64,000 nt of DNA from Platycnemis pennipes (GCA_933228895.1 OW121858.1:29659859-29723858); one strand, 5' to 3'; positions 31,606-44,199 are shown, numbered from the stretch's first letter. Notes: generated by a model from the sequence alone, not told the origin. Program-made: numbers and translations.

Positions 31606-32176
31606 GTGTTTATACTAGGATACTTTTGGGTCATGATTTTCCGTCTCAGGAACCATTAAAAAGGGTTTGTCCTGAAGGGAACGCTTTGTTTGACCGCCGA
31701 GATTTTTTCATGGAGCGTCTTTTGCGAACATGTGAACGTCGATAATAATTCACGTCTCTCGACTGACGTGGGCGTGTATTAGGACGTCACCCTTCCATTG
31801 TTGCGTCATCTCTCTGTGCCGGTGGCAGAGGTCTATTATCGAGCGTAAAAAAATACGTCCTCATGGCCAGCGCAGGTGTTTCATCAGGGTCCCGTACATA
31901 CATATATATATTCATACACGCACCGTATGTGCCGACTCACGGTCTTGAAGCACTTAAGGAACCGTCTGGAAGGAGGGATCGATTGATTCATTGTTTCGGC
32001 TCTTCTTGAGAGAAAATGAAATGTCTATCACCTTGGAAGAAATACGTTGGTGTACACCGAAATAAATATACCAAGGATAGGACAAGGATAATGTATGGGT
32101 AACACTCAAAATGATCTCCACACGTGGTCGAAGAGGATTATATAAATCCTATCCGGTTGTGCAGGAAATTGATTTT
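31606..32176. other. Intergenic, nothing recognised
   Basis: No supported feature. Confidence 0.35.
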
Positions 32177-32213
32177 GGCTAGGTGGTGTAATGGTTAGCA
32201 CGTTAGGGCAGGA
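32177..32213 (+). other. tRNA-like sequence, 5' half (A box)
   Basis: GGCTAGGTGGTGTAATGGTT continues to AGCACG. The D arm GTGT/GCAC closes with an AATGGTTA loop and fits the pol III A box. The 3' half lies at 32753-32800 beyond MITE A copy 4. The acceptor stems pair poorly, so this is a tRNA-derived SINE head or a decayed tRNA gene rather than a working tRNA. Confidence 0.55.
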
Positions 32214-32752
32214 AATGGGGTAGTTTACCATATTTTTTTATTACCGAATCTGATAGAGTTTGTAAAATAAAAGGACCCGTATTTTTCCGTTTTCTGATCC
32301 GACAATTATTTCCCGAGTTATAAGCGGCGAAAAACTGATGTTTTTAACCCTTTCGGAAAAGTGGGTGTGGTGCAACCTCTGACGTACATCGACTTCGTTC
32401 AATCACACCTGAGCCCGTGAAGCTACTTCGCCTTATCGCAAAGGGGGGGACACAGCTGACTCGGCCAATGGGAATGATTTCGACAGCATCTGTGCGAGCA
32501 GACCTTCCGAGAACACCCCTCCACTCCCTTCCCTTCCCCTAAAAAGCAGTCAAGGACGGGAGGAAAATGACGTCAATGTTATCACAGCAGCATTTTCGGT
32601 GGGCGTCACCTTTTGCTTATTTTAATTTTTGATTTATGAGTGAACGGTTGTGGTTAGAAGATTAATTTTTTCACTAAAATTCCTTTTTTCGTTTCCATCT
32701 AACGATTTCGTGTACAAAATTGCGATTTCGGTTCCGAGTAAACGCCCCCATT
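32214..32752 (+). mobile_element. MITE A, copy 4, inside a tRNA-like sequence
   Basis: 539 bp, ends AATGGGGTAGTTTAC and GTAAACGCCCCCATT. It interrupts the tRNA-like sequence between its A and B boxes, at about the anticodon region. Confidence 0.85.
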
Positions 32753-32800
32753 ATGGAGGTCCGCGATTCAATTCCCGGTCGAGTCATATTTTTTTCGGGC
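32753..32800 (+). other. tRNA-like sequence, 3' half (B box)
   Basis: GGTCCGCGATTCAATTCCCG is a T-arm and pol III B-box-like block, followed by GTCGAGTC and a T run that could act as a pol III terminator. It pairs with the 5' half at 32177-32213. Confidence 0.55.
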
Positions 32801-33354
32801 GCCAAAAGACTTGATTCCATCTCCTCCACCTTTTTAGAGTTCGTCCTTTTATGCGCTATCCATCAATTTTCCCTTTTCTATCCTTGATATATCTGTTTTC
32901 GCCCCAGAGCGTGTTTTCATGAATTATTGTACGTGTTTGGGCGTCTAAGCTTGTTTCTTTATTCGGCTAAACGTGCCATATAGACGCACTGTGCTTCTTT
33001 CATTCGTAAGCCTTGTAATTTACTTTTACTCTCACCTATCTCCTTGAGTTTGATACTTCTTTTTGAGGTGGGTGTGATTTTTTTGTCCTTTCATAATCTT
33101 CGCATTGCACACGCCGTAAAGGCAGGGATACGATGAACGCTAACGGGTGACGTCAGTCGTTTGACCGTTAAACGTGAGACTGGGACTTATTCTGTACCGG
33201 ACACTGTCGACGTAACGCGACCCTCAGGAAAAAAATGACTGACGAATGCGCAAAAAAATCATTTTGCGAAAGTAAACATGAGCTCACGATTTAATTCTCA
33301 AGATTATGAGAAGTACTTACGTTATGTACGCCGGTAATGAAATTATCAGATCGT
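32801..33354. other. Intergenic, nothing recognised
   Basis: No supported feature. Confidence 0.35.
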
Positions 33355-33358
33355 TTAA

Positions 33359-34069
33359 GGAGGTCCCACCGAATTATGAAGTAGATTTCTTTTTTGTGAA
33401 AATGTCAGTGCATCAGGCCCTTCTATAGATTGGCAATAAAATTATCAGGCACTTTCATCAATTATACTTGTGAAGAACAAAGATACGGAAAATCGGCAAC
33501 TTTATATTGTATGGTTATACGGCAGAGCATGGCTCTTGCAGTAAAATTCGCGGATTAATAATGTAAAGAGAAATGTCGTCTTGACGAGAAACTAATATAA
33601 GATGCGCAATTTCATGTAGAATTTAGCGTTGTAAGACAAAGTGCTCGCCTTACCACACTTGTTTAATTGATATAAATAAATATTTGCTCGAAAAAAAGCT
33701 GAAGATCCTTAGTTACATGAAAGTGGCGCTACAGTATGTTGTTATCATTGGCAACGGTAACTGTGACGCAGCGTGCGTACTATCCTATTTACTAACTTAA
33801 TTTAGGAATATACCTTACAACAAGGTCCTTCTTATATATTTTTTATGTTATTTAAATATTTCATTGGTTATTGACATGGTGTAATCAATACCAATGCGTC
33901 CAACTGGTAGCAGCGTCATTGTTGCCAAACATTTTTCAAAAACACAAATATTGATAAAATTGTGCTGTATTTGCATGAGAACATTTTAAAACTAAGTGAG
34001 GAAATATTTAACCTATTTTGGAATACGCATTAGCAGGATTGAGCATTTATTTTCACTTTATAATTTTAA
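33359..34069 (-). mobile_element. MITE B, copy 2 (reverse, truncated)
   Basis: TTAA at 33355 then GGAGGTCCCACCGAATTATG. The interior matches the other B copies, for example AGTGGCGCTACAGTATG and TAGCAGCGTCATTGTTGCC. The far end is missing and the sequence passes straight into a MITE A 3' fragment. Confidence 0.8.
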
Positions 34070-34203
34070 CGTTAATTTTTGATTTATGGAAGTGAATGGT
34101 TGTGGTTATAAGATTAATGTTTTCACTAAATTTAGTTTTTAGTTTCCATCTTAACGATTTAGTGTACAGAATTGCGATTTTAGGTTCCGAGTAAACGCAC
34201 CCT
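34070..34203 (+). mobile_element. MITE A, 3' fragment (copy 6)
   Basis: The last 130 bp of the family (AGTGAATGGTTGTGG to GTTCCGAGTAAACGCACCC), fused to truncated MITE B copy 2. This is the second A/B junction in the window. Confidence 0.8.
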
Positions 34204-35010
34204 TCGGTTCGACGCCCGCTGTTATCGAGAGAAACACTGCGCTTTTCTCCCTTCAACTGTTTTTTTTTGTTTCTCCTGTTTCTTCCGCCGACCGCCGCCA
34301 CGCCCCCTTCATTCTGGGGTCGAGGTTTGTTTCAAAGTTTCGCACCTGTGGCCATCTACCTTCGGGGGAGGGAAGCTTTCGGGGAGAAACAGAAGAAAAA
34401 CGCCCGGGCGTGTGCGCGTTCTTCCTTGCCTGTAGTGCTCCCTAGGGGGAGGGAAGGGAGGTCTGGGCGTTCGGAGACAATGAATCATTGATTGGCTATT
34501 TCCTGTCGCCGCGCTCGGCTGTTTTCAGGATTGCCAACGTCAACGGAGCCATCGTTCGAGATGTATTGTCTGAGAGATTACTCGTAAGGAATTTCTGACA
34601 CATATATGTATTTATCTCATCCCCTATAGATCGATAGCACACTAATATGTCTGACACAAAATTGCTCAGTACATATGTCTACAAACTTCGCTAGTAACTT
34701 TTTTTCTATTGTAGTAACATACAATAAAATATGTTTTATTACCTATGACAACCTAGCCTAAATTTTTATGTAACTACCGAAATTACAGGGGCAAAATTTA
34801 AACGTATATGCAATCATTAAAACTATAACTTATTATATCACAAACTCTATTTACTTTTACATAACTAATAAACAAAGTAACGTCTATAAATATTTACTTT
34901 GAATTTCTTTAAGAGATTTATGTCTAAATATCAATCTACGAACCGAGAAATTATTCCTATTTTAGTTCGTTTAAATAGAACCATAACGTCTTCAGATGAT
35001 CTTCGTGTTC
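34204..35010. other. GC-rich patch then AT-rich intergenic
   Basis: 34250-34480 is GC-rich with CCGCCGACCGCCGCC and paired GGGGGAGGGAAG blocks (about 34363 and 34446). The short frame across it has no known domain. The rest is AT-rich. Confidence 0.35.
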
Positions 35011-35014
35011 TTAA

Positions 35015-35968
35015 GGAGGTTCCACCGTGACTCCGCGATTCAAAATCCCGTAAAAGAGCTATTTGTTTTTCAATGAATAAATACCGATCCATGTAACACC
35101 AACATAGGGAAAATCATCTATAGTGCGATAACGCATACTACACACCAATTGTATGAATATGATGCTATAATATAGCACGTCGTAGTTGCATTCTATTTTT
35201 ATACAAGCTCTTTTTTGACTCATTTTGAGTTCGGAACATGGCTGACGCGTTGTTGCCAAGTTTAATTTATAAAGTGAGAATACATGCTCAATCCCGCTAA
35301 TACGTATTCTAAAATAGGTCAAATATTTTCTTACTTAGTTTTAAACTATTCACTTGCAAATACAACTCTTTGTTTTGAATTTTATTAATATTCATATTTT
35401 TGAAATCTCTAAGGCAACAATGACGCTGCTACCATTTGGAAGCCTTGGTATTAATTACACCATGTCAATAACCAATGGGTACATTTAAATTACGTAAAAA
35501 ATATAAGAAGGACCTTGGTGTAAGGTATATTACTTAATTAAGTTAGCAAATAGACTCGTAAGCACGTTCCGTCACAAGTACCGTTGCCAATGATAACAGC
35601 ATACCGTAGCGCCACTTTCATGTAACTAAGGTTTTTCAGCCTTTTTTCGAGCTAATATTTATTAATATCAATCAAAAAAGTTGGTAAGGTGAGCTTCTTT
35701 TTCACAATGCTATATTCTACATAAAATTGCGCATCTTATATTAGATTTTCGTCAAAAAAACATTTTTCTTCACATCATTAACCTGCAAATTTTACTCCAA
35801 ATATGACCACGGAATATAAAATAGCTGATTTTCAATGTCTTTTTCCTTCAAATATATATTTTGGTAAGATCTCATTATTTTATTGCCAATCGATAGAAGG
35901 GCCAAAAAATGATGTGTCCTGAAATATTCACAAAAATGAAATCTACTTCATAATTCGGTGGATCCACC
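35015..35968 (+). mobile_element. MITE B, copy 3, complete, flanked by TTAA
   Basis: 954 bp between TTAA at 35011-35014 and 35969-35972. The ends GGAGGTTCCACCG and CGGTGGATCCACC form an imperfect TIR. The TTAA flanks are kept in most copies and would fit a piggyBac-like 4-bp target duplication, although the usual piggyBac CCC start is lacking. No coding capacity. Confidence 0.85.
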
Positions 35969-35972
35969 TTAA

Positions 35973-37180
35973 ACAATACCGATCTAACTCTAAAGAAAAT
36001 ATCAGGAGTTTTGTTATGTATTTTATCTATAACCTTTCTGTCTAACATAATGATACCCATTTATGAGTTTGGCAAGGAATCCGTCTTAAATTAATCCTTG
36101 TTACCATTTCTTTCATCTAGCTGAGGTTTTATGGTGACGATGGGGCTATGTGAAACGCTATAATTTAAAATTGACCAACTTCGCTTCTAGGTCTTCTTTT
36201 GTTTAAGATCGCAAAGAAGTAATTTAAGGAATATCCTTAGGGGTTGATGGGGGCGCGAATTAACACTCTCTACCCTCCCCCACCGCCAACAGGGTGGAGG
36301 AAAAAGCGTTGCTGTCTTCGTCCTAGGGTCATAAATATTCGGGGTTCGAAAATTTTCCACTCTCTTCGCACGCGGACGCTGTTAGGGTTTTCCGGTGGCG
36401 GCGAATGCAGGCACTAATAACAAAAGAAGGGAGAGAGGCGCGAACAGAAAAATAAGTGAACGTCAGTGAGCGCGGGGTGTTTGCGAGAATCCGACGTGCT
36501 TTATGGCCTCCAATCCGATACGCAATAAATGTTTGACGCCGTTATAATCGAAGGGTTATTGAATTTATATTTCTGCAAAAGTGTCGCGCGCGTATTTCAC
36601 GGAAGTATTGGCAGGGAGTTTGGTGAGGGGTTGATTAAAGTCATGTCGCATGGCCAGACCGATAAATTATACTCCGACGAAGTTGGTGCGCTTTCGACGC
36701 ATGCTTTTGTTTCCGCCTCCGTTTTCGTATTTACGACCGACGAAAATAGAGGGTGTTGTTCATCTGGTTGTCGAAGGGGAGGTTAGTTTTGAGTCACCGT
36801 AACTTCACCGTTGTAGAGTGAATATAGTTTTGTCAATACATTAATACCTTTGAAACTACACAAAATTGAAACGTATCCTTGCAAAAAAAAACGATTTGAA
36901 TTTTTCTGTTGCTTTGCTCAAATGTTTTCGTTGTCAAGTATGTGGTTATGTACGAAGTGGTAGAAACTTAATATATTTTAATGTATTTGTAATTCCTCTT
37001 TTTATTATAATGATGTATTTGCACGATAAGTAGCAGCGTACATGACCCCTGACGACAATAATCCTATTTCTTCTTTGTTCATTTGATACGTTTCCATGGA
37101 AGCGTTTTCGTTCCGTTGCGCTTTTGTCTAGACAAATATTTTTCTACTTACACTACGTTATCAACAAACTATGATAAGTA
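35973..37180. other. Intergenic with a GC-rich patch
   Basis: 36240-36800 is relatively GC-rich and holds an 85-codon frame (36529-36786) that I do not recognise. No splice or domain evidence supports a gene. Confidence 0.35.
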
Positions 37181-38140
37181 TATAAATTGATATAAAAAAA
37201 TGATTAAATTATTTTCTTAACGACGACGCATTATAATATGTGGATACGTAAGGATTAGAACGCAATGGAGATAGCAAATGTTTGACCATGCATTGGCGAG
37301 AAAGTCGATCCTCATAAAAATGATTACTGTCTTTTCTTGAAAAGATAAAATGCTGAAGTTTATAAAAAAATGTATCAAACCTTATTGTGTATGTTGTGTT
37401 ATAATTTGCAATAGATCGACTGGCTAGTTTTTAGTAATAAATTTTTAAAGTCGGTGTAATTGTTGAAAACGTAAAAAAACAGTTTTTTTCCAGTCGAACT
37501 TAATAAAAAATAAAAACAATATTGTTCAAATATATAATGATATAAAATGAGTTCATTAAATTAAGGTCTTGGCAACGACGAATTGTAACATGTGGATATA
37601 TAAGCATTCCAAAGCAATTGAGTTACCATTTGTTTGAACACCCAGAACCGAGAAAAACGCTTATGATAAAAAATGACTGTAGCATCACTTCTCGCAAAGA
37701 TAATTGTCTGAAATTTAGAATGTAAACGCAGAATATTCTTAGGTATATTGAATCTAAACTTGAGTTAGATCGGCTAAATGGTATTTGAGAAATAAATTTT
37801 TTAATTCGGCGTAAATTTTGAACATGTAAAAAAAACCATCACTTTTCCATTCTTCCTTAATTAAAAATTCAAAAATATAATTAAACAATTTTACGTGTGC
37901 ATCAATTGGCGTAGAATTAAACAGTGAAAAACATAATGTAATTAGATATTGAACTAGATCGGCTACTGGGGTTTTGAGAAATAAATTTGTGAATTCGGCG
38001 CCAATGTTGAGCACAAAAAAAATGTCACTTTTTCCATCCGAACTTTGATTAAAAATTCAAAAATGTAATTAAACTATTTTTGTGTATATCAATTCACGTA
38101 GAATTAAACGGTGAAGAAGATGGTGTAATTAAATATTCTG
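37180..38140. repeat. Old tandem duplications, about 190 bp and 400 bp
   Basis: GATCGGCTAAATGG (about 37768) and GATCGGCTACTGG (about 37958) head two collinear blocks with AGAAATAAATTT and AAAAATTCAAAAAT. A third, weaker block starts near 37416. A larger imperfect pair covers about 37180 and 37540 (ATGTGGATA motif). Confidence 0.6.
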
Positions 38141-38199
38141 TATGTATTTCGGTTACTTCATGAACACGCTTCAAACTCTAGTGCACGTAATATTCTGTC

Positions 38200-38600
38200 C
38201 GACATTAGTGCCTTGCTCTTTGCGGACGCGAGATTGGCTTGAGCTATTCTCACCCCCTTCATCCCCCTGCGCCCTCCCAGTTATTATGCCGCGGGGGTGG
38301 AATGAGGGCGAACACGTACGGAAATCTCCACCCTCATCCACTCCATACACAACCCCCTTCCCGTACACCCTAGCGAACTCACCCCCGCCGAGGGGTGGAA
38401 AAGGGGGGGGTGGTTGCAAACTGTAGGGTGGGTATAAGATTTAAACACGACGTCAGGGGGGTGGAGCAGTTTGCCGTCCGCGGAGATGAGGTCTATATAT
38501 GAGGGTGAGTCCACCCCCTGTAGCTTTGCATCCCCCGGCAGGCACACACTCCTCCCCCCTCCCCGTTGCCGTTGGTGCAAGGCAGTATTTAGCACAGCTT
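38200..38600. other. GC-rich patch
   Basis: C- and G-run-rich block with overlapping open frames on both strands, as expected of low-complexity GC sequence. None has a domain that I know. Confidence 0.35.
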
Positions 38601-38684
38601 CTTGGCTTTTAATGAAGGAACCGGCCTTCTTCCTCAGAAGGATCGCCTCCGGTGATAAATCATGAACGCCACATGCTACCAGCC

Positions 38685-39440
38685 GGAGATTCCGGGCTAT
38701 GCAACCCTCCCCCTCGGCTTAAAATCCTCCCCCAACCACCTCCCACCCCTCTTACACTCCCTGCCATACTCTCTCCCTTTACCCTTTAAAATATCCCCGC
38801 AATAATCTACTCTCCATTCCCACCCAAACCTACCTATACGGGGTTGCTTCTCCAAATAATCGTTTTTATCCCCAAATTCGTGGTCAAACGTTGCTGGGAC
38901 GTTGACTGTTAGTTGCTGGAAACTCGCTCAGAATATCTTGATAGGTAAGCGATCCTAATTCCAGTTACTCATGTTTAAAATCTCTAAAACGTTCTATGAA
39001 AACGGTGTTGCATAAATTGGTTTGTTGCTGATTTAACGGTCAAGCGTTGTTGGGAGGTTGACTGTTAGTTGCTGGAAAGTTTCTCAGCATATACTGACCG
39101 GTCAGCGATGATAGTGCCAGTTGCTCATGTTTAAAACCATCTCTAAAATGTTTTATGAAAACGGTGTTACTACGGCATAAATTAGTTTGTTGCTGAATTC
39201 ACTGTCGAACGTTGCTGATAAGTTGACTGTTAGTTACTAGAAAGTTTCTCTGCTAAACATGAAAGTTGCTATTCTATGAGAGATTCCGGATATTCCGTGC
39301 TACACTACATCCCCCTCAACTTAAAATCCTCCCCCGCCACCTACCACCCATCTTACACTCCCTGCCATACTCCCTCCCCTTACCCTTTAAAATATCCCCG
39401 CAATAATCTACTCTCTATTCTCACCCAAACCTACCTCTTC
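38685..39440. repeat. 600-bp higher-order repeat with pyrimidine block
   Basis: A pyrimidine-rich block of about 150 bp (AAAATCCTCCCCC, TTACACTCCCTGCCATACTC, AATATCCCCGCAATAATCTA) occurs at 38685-38840 and again at 39284-39440. Each is followed by units of the about 163-bp repeat, so a compound unit of about 600 bp was duplicated. Confidence 0.75.
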
Positions 39441-39925
39441 TACTTACCACAAAAGGTTTCCTGTTACCAAAAATTAATTTTACTGGTCAATTCTCCGTCA
39501 AACGTTGCTGGGAGGTTGACCGTTAGTTGTTAGAAAGTTGCTCAGTACATCTTGATTGGTCAGGGATCCTAATGCCAGTTCCTCATGTTTAAAACCATCC
39601 CTCAAATGGTCTATGAAAACGCTGTTCGTATATCATAAATTAGTTTTGTTACCGAGTTCACGTTCAAACGTTGCTGGGAGGTTGACCGTTAGTTTCTAGA
39701 AAGTTGCTTTGCGTATCTTGAAAGTATGAAAAATCATAATTCCAATTTCTGTTGGTCAAATTATCCTTAAAATGTTTTATAAATTAGGGGTTGCTATATC
39801 ATCATAAATTATGTATTAGCTGAATTCACGGTCAAACGTTGCTGGGAAGTTGACCGTTAGTTGCCAGAAAGTTTTTATGTGTATGTCATGATCGGTCATC
39901 TATCCTAATGTCAGTTAAAAAGTGT
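38880..39925. repeat. About 163-bp tandem repeat, six units
   Basis: The anchor TCAAACGTTGCTGGGAGGTT, with variants, occurs at about 38884, 39041, 39204, 39498, 39664 and 39831. Units share GACCGTTAGTTGC and ATGAAAACG. Confidence 0.85.
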
Positions 39926-40470
39926 CATATAATTTAAAATATTGTTTCCTCATTCATTAATGCATTTTTATTCTTCCTTTTCAGGTAAGCAGCAACTTCT
40001 GTACCTCATGTCCAAAGTGGTTAGAACATTGATGTGCTGCAAAAGAGGTAGATATTGTTCGAGGGAAGTAACTATGAGTTACACGATGTCGTTACATAAC
40101 TAAGCTTGCTTTTTTATTGTTTATTTATTATATTTTGTGTTATAAATGGGGATCATGTGCGAAAAAAAATTTGCGCTTGTTGGTTTGTCTGCAGGGACCG
40201 TATCTGTCAAGAGTATGACACCAATAGAATTATTTTTTGAATTCGTCAATTAAATAGGGGAAATTTTTCCTCTATACGATGTTTTTTAGTCTCTACGAAA
40301 TGTTTTTGTCTTCGTGTGCTTATCACGAGAAAACCGGTCGACGGAAATTTATATGCAATAACGTCATCGAAGCTGAGAGCAGGTTTTATTTTTTTAACTT
40401 ATCTCAAGCGATCTTCTGCCATAGCATATAAGTTTCTGAACATGTTAACTATTTTTTATAAAAGCACGGA
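39926..40470. other. Intergenic, nothing recognised
   Basis: AT-rich; no supported feature. Confidence 0.35.
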
Positions 40471-40860
40471 TATAATTTTGTAAAATTACGAGCATAATTT
40501 TATGAAAATTGGAATTTTTTTATGAAAATAATTATTTTTTTTAAATCGTGAATTTTTACGAAATTTTATGAATTTTTCTGAATTTTTTAAATTGAATTAC
40601 TTTAAATATGCACATACATGTGCTTTATCTGTGCACACTCGCTTTGGTTTAAGTAAGATTTGAGATTAGGAAATTACGAGCATAATTTTGTGAAAATTGG
40701 AATTTTTTACGAAAATAATAATTTTTTTAATGAAAATCGTGAATTTTTACGAAATTTATGAATTTTTTTTAGATCTAATTAGGTTAAATATGGACAAACG
40801 TGTGCTTTATATGTTCATACTTGCATTGATTTAAGTTAGATTTGGAATTAGGATATAAAA
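40470..40860. repeat. 188-bp tandem duplication
   Basis: AAATTACGAGCATAATTTT occurs at about 40483 and 40671. Both are followed by GTGAATTTTTACGAAATTT and a GTGCTTTAT block. Confidence 0.8.
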
Positions 40861-40887
40861 TTGTTATTAAATAAGTTGTAAATTTAT

Positions 40888-40960
40888 GGCGCGGTAGCTT
40901 AGTGGTTGTGTTAGACTGCTGAACAGAAGATCAAGAGTTCGATTCTCGATACAGGCCTTC
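40888..40960 (+). other. tRNA-derived SINE head or decayed tRNA
   Basis: An A-box-like TAGCTTAGTGGTTGTGTTAG and a B-box-like GAGTTCGATTCTCGATAC are about 30 bp apart, the tRNA spacing. The anticodon and acceptor arms do not pair well, so I do not call a tRNA. The sequence that follows (CTGGGTTACGTCCTGAGTAT) may be the SINE body. Confidence 0.5.
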
Positions 40961-42004
40961 GGATATGTCCAGCCAAACTCATACTGGGTTACGTCCTGAG
41001 TATGATTCCTGCAAAACATTTATGGATAACTAAATATGTTATAATTAGTATGATTCTTAAAATAAACTCAGTTGAATTGTGGACGATATTAATACCAACG
41101 TGGATTGGTGTGCACTACGCTATTCCTTAAAAGGTTTTCGCCATCCAAATATATTTCCGCAAGCCTTCCCCCGTATCGCTAATGCTCAGACGTTTCGGCA
41201 CACATCTTCATTACCTCCTCCAGGACCGTAACGCGTTTCCAACCCGGCACCTGTTCGAAAACATTCCGCGATAAATCACAGGCAGTCCCTTTTAAGGGGG
41301 TAACGGACCCTTTTTCTTCCACCCTGCATATTCATCCGGATATCGTAAAACATTTGCAAAGCAACGGATTTCTTCAAGAGAGTAGAGTCGGTCTCGGGAG
41401 GAAAAAAAAGATGACTGTTCTGTAGCGCAGCGGAACGCAGGTGCGACTTCAGCTGTTCCCTCGCCGCGGCCAGCACGCGCGGAGGACTATGGGTAATCTC
41501 TCAGCTGAAAGGATATATGTGTGTGTGTAAACATATGTCTTCCGAGGAGGTGGTCCGACATCGCAAAGGTCCGGTTATGAGATGGGTTGTACGCGGGGAT
41601 TAATTGCGCTGTCGTCATGGAAACCGTTGCCAACGGCGATATGTTTATTAGCTGCGTGGGAATCGGACATGCGTTTGTGTTCAACATTTGGATGTTTAGC
41701 CCCTCCCAACATTGAAAAACAAAGAGAAGAAATGTATTTCTATGATCCCTCTTGCGAGCGTAGACGTCATCAGGCAGAAACAAATGAAGTGACAAAGGCG
41801 AACGTGCACTTTTAATTTTTATCACAACTCTGTGAATGACATTTTAAATTAGCTGAAATTTACTTGACGAAACTTTTAATGGAGAACGAAGTTTTCTCAT
41901 TAATATTGTAGAACTTTAAATGAAAATTGTGCATCTTCTTGTCAGCTAAAGAAACAAAGCGACTTCATCCGGTATCGACGACGACGATATATCGACATCG
42001 ACGT
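40961..42004. other. Intergenic, nothing recognised
   Basis: Overlapping frames at 41276-41825 on both strands have no known domain. An X-box-like GTCGTCATGGAAAC lies at 41611-41624. Confidence 0.35.
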
Positions 42005-42395
42005 CGCGGAACGGTATAACTAAGGGCGTTATTCATCTGTTTTGCGTGGAGCTATGTTATTTGACGAAGACTTGGCGAATTCGTCATTTGTTTATAGCAG
42101 TAAATTGACACAATACGATCTTTTATCATGTCGCATGGATCATAGAGAGTAAGTCGTCCATAAAACATAAAAAAAGATCAGTGACAGAGTGTTGTATTAG
42201 CTTAAAAACCCTACCTGATCGCGTGACGTCACGGTACGGTATCACTAGGGGCGTTGTTCATCTGTTTATCCGTGGAAGTAAATTGTGTGACGAATCCTTG
42301 GTAGAAAACGTTGGCAAAACTGTATGTTTTAACTCCACGAATCTCTGCTATAAACATAGCAATATCGCTGTTTTTCTCTAAGAAGACTGCCACTA
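42005..42395. repeat. About 224-bp tandem duplication
   Basis: CGGTATAACTAAGGGCGTTA (about 42013) and CGGTATCACTAGGGGCGTTG (about 42237) head two collinear blocks with TTCATCTGTTT and GTGACGAA. Confidence 0.7.
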
Positions 42396-42439
42396 TTAAA
42401 TAAGTCGACAAAAAGGCGGATTGTGGGATTGGTGTTTTT

Positions 42440-42515
42440 TAATTTAAAAAAACCCTTTTTTTAATTAAAAAATCCCTTTTTTTAATTAAAAAAATCCCTT
42501 TTTTAGTAATTGTGT
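42440..42515. repeat. 21-bp repeat, four units
   Basis: TTAATTAAAAAATCCCTTTT units run head to tail with small indels. Confidence 0.85.
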
Positions 42516-42681
42516 CCATCAAGTAACGGCTTAAATCCTCAAAAAAACAACATATATTCGTTTCGTATTCTCTTTCTTAAACAAATGTCTGTATCCGTAG
42601 CAATATGGAACCTGTTCTTTGCGGTGACGTCAGAAGGCGTTCAGGTCACGTGACTTCGGTAATTTTCGGTTATATTTTTAA

Positions 42682-42775
42682 GGAGGCTCCACCGAATCAT
42701 GAAGGAGATGTCTTTTTTGTGAAAATTTCAGGACACCTAATTTTTTTCGCCCTTTTCGCTTACAAGGTAATGAGA
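42682..42775 (-). mobile_element. MITE B, short terminal fragment
   Basis: TTAA at 42678 then GGAGGCTCCACCGAATCATG and TTTTTTGTGAAAATTTCAGG, matching the reversed right end of MITE B. Only about 90 bp remain. Confidence 0.75.
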
Positions 42776-44190
42776 GCACTTAGCGTTTTTACGTCGTATG
42801 TATCGTATTAAAATTAGCATTTAAAGTTTTTTACCGATTTGTTTTGAATTAAGAGGGTGTTTAATTTTTTAATGGATTTTTTTCGCAGTAAAAATTATTA
42901 AAAGTTTTTTCGGTTAATATTTATCAATGTTAGGAGAGCGTTTAGTATTTATAATGTCATTTTTCTTTGTTCAAATCATTTTTTGTGTTTTTTACGTGGT
43001 TTTTTTTCAAGATAAAAAGAGAATTAAATTTTTTTAAAATGTATTTTGTTCGTATTAAAAATTATTCAAAGTTTTTTTGCTATTAGTTTTCAAGGCGGAA
43101 AGTTTGTAAAGTGTTTTTGTGTCATTTCTTTCCTATTATTTTTTTTCAAAGCTTTTTATGATTGTTTTTTCAAGTAAGGAAGGTACCAAGTTATTTGAAT
43201 ATTACTGTTTTCGTATTTGAATTATTTTAATGGTTTTCAGTGACTAGTTTTCAACTTAAGTTGGGTTCTAAGTATTTCAATTAATTTTTTCTTAAATTTC
43301 AATTGATTTTTTAAAACGTAAATGCGCTTTACTTCTCAAGGTATATTACTTAATTTTTTACATAATGTTTTCGTATTATAATTTTTTTGCGGATGACTAA
43401 AAATCGTTGGTGTTTTTTTTTAGCAGTAGCTTCTTCTCCTTCCTACCTCTTTACAACTTCTTTAGTTTTCAGAGTTCCTTAAGCCAATCTTCCTCGAGAT
43501 ATCACGTTCCCTTCCCTCTAGGGAGTTGATATCTTTTCCGGTCCCCCCATCTATCGGCGGGGAGAGAAAGCTCTCGACTTCGTAAATATTTACAGTGCGC
43601 ATAATCCAGTAGCGAGAGTGTTTTATTTTTTTCTCCTCAAATTCTCATACTCTTCGCGAAAACCTTCCCATCGTGCTCTTCTCCGGAGTGGTTGGTTTCG
43701 CTAAGACCGTAAGGAACGAAGAATTCCATTCGTCGTTCTGGTTCCTTCCTTATAATCCTCGCGTGGGGGATTAATTTCTTTACACCCCCTTCGCCAACGC
43801 CATCTATTTTTGGGGAGGGGAACTACTTTAGCTCGTAGCGGTACGATGATATAAATCTGATCTTCCTGGCGACGACTTATTTATGCTCCTTGGGTACACC
43901 CTACCTCCCCAGTTACTCGCTAGGGTAAATCCCCTGAGCTCAGGGAAAGGCATATACCCTTTCGCAGGGTTTATTAATTCTCGCCACCGTCTCACTTGCT
44001 TTTAACCGGCTTCAGTTCCACCTGAAGACACTATCGAAGCTTCGACCGCGAAAAAATCGATTTATGTACCCTAGCATACACTCAAGACCCTGAATACTAT
44101 AGCAAGGATGTGCTCTAGGGTATGAATCATCTCAAAGAGTAATTTGTCAGCCAGAGAAATTAACTTTTCACGTTCGACCACTATAAATTC
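42776..44190. other. T-rich, then mixed intergenic sequence
   Basis: 42820-43420 is dominated by T runs on the plus strand. 43480-43990 is less AT-rich. No gene, TIR or tandem unit that I can support. Confidence 0.4.
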
Positions 44191-44199
44191 ATAATATCC

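Noticed and set aside
36529..36786. 85-codon frame in a GC-rich patch
   Set aside because: No recognisable domain, repeat family or supporting context.
40888..40960. Functional tRNA gene
   Set aside because: A and B boxes are present, but the acceptor and anticodon stems do not pair; SINE head or relic is likelier.
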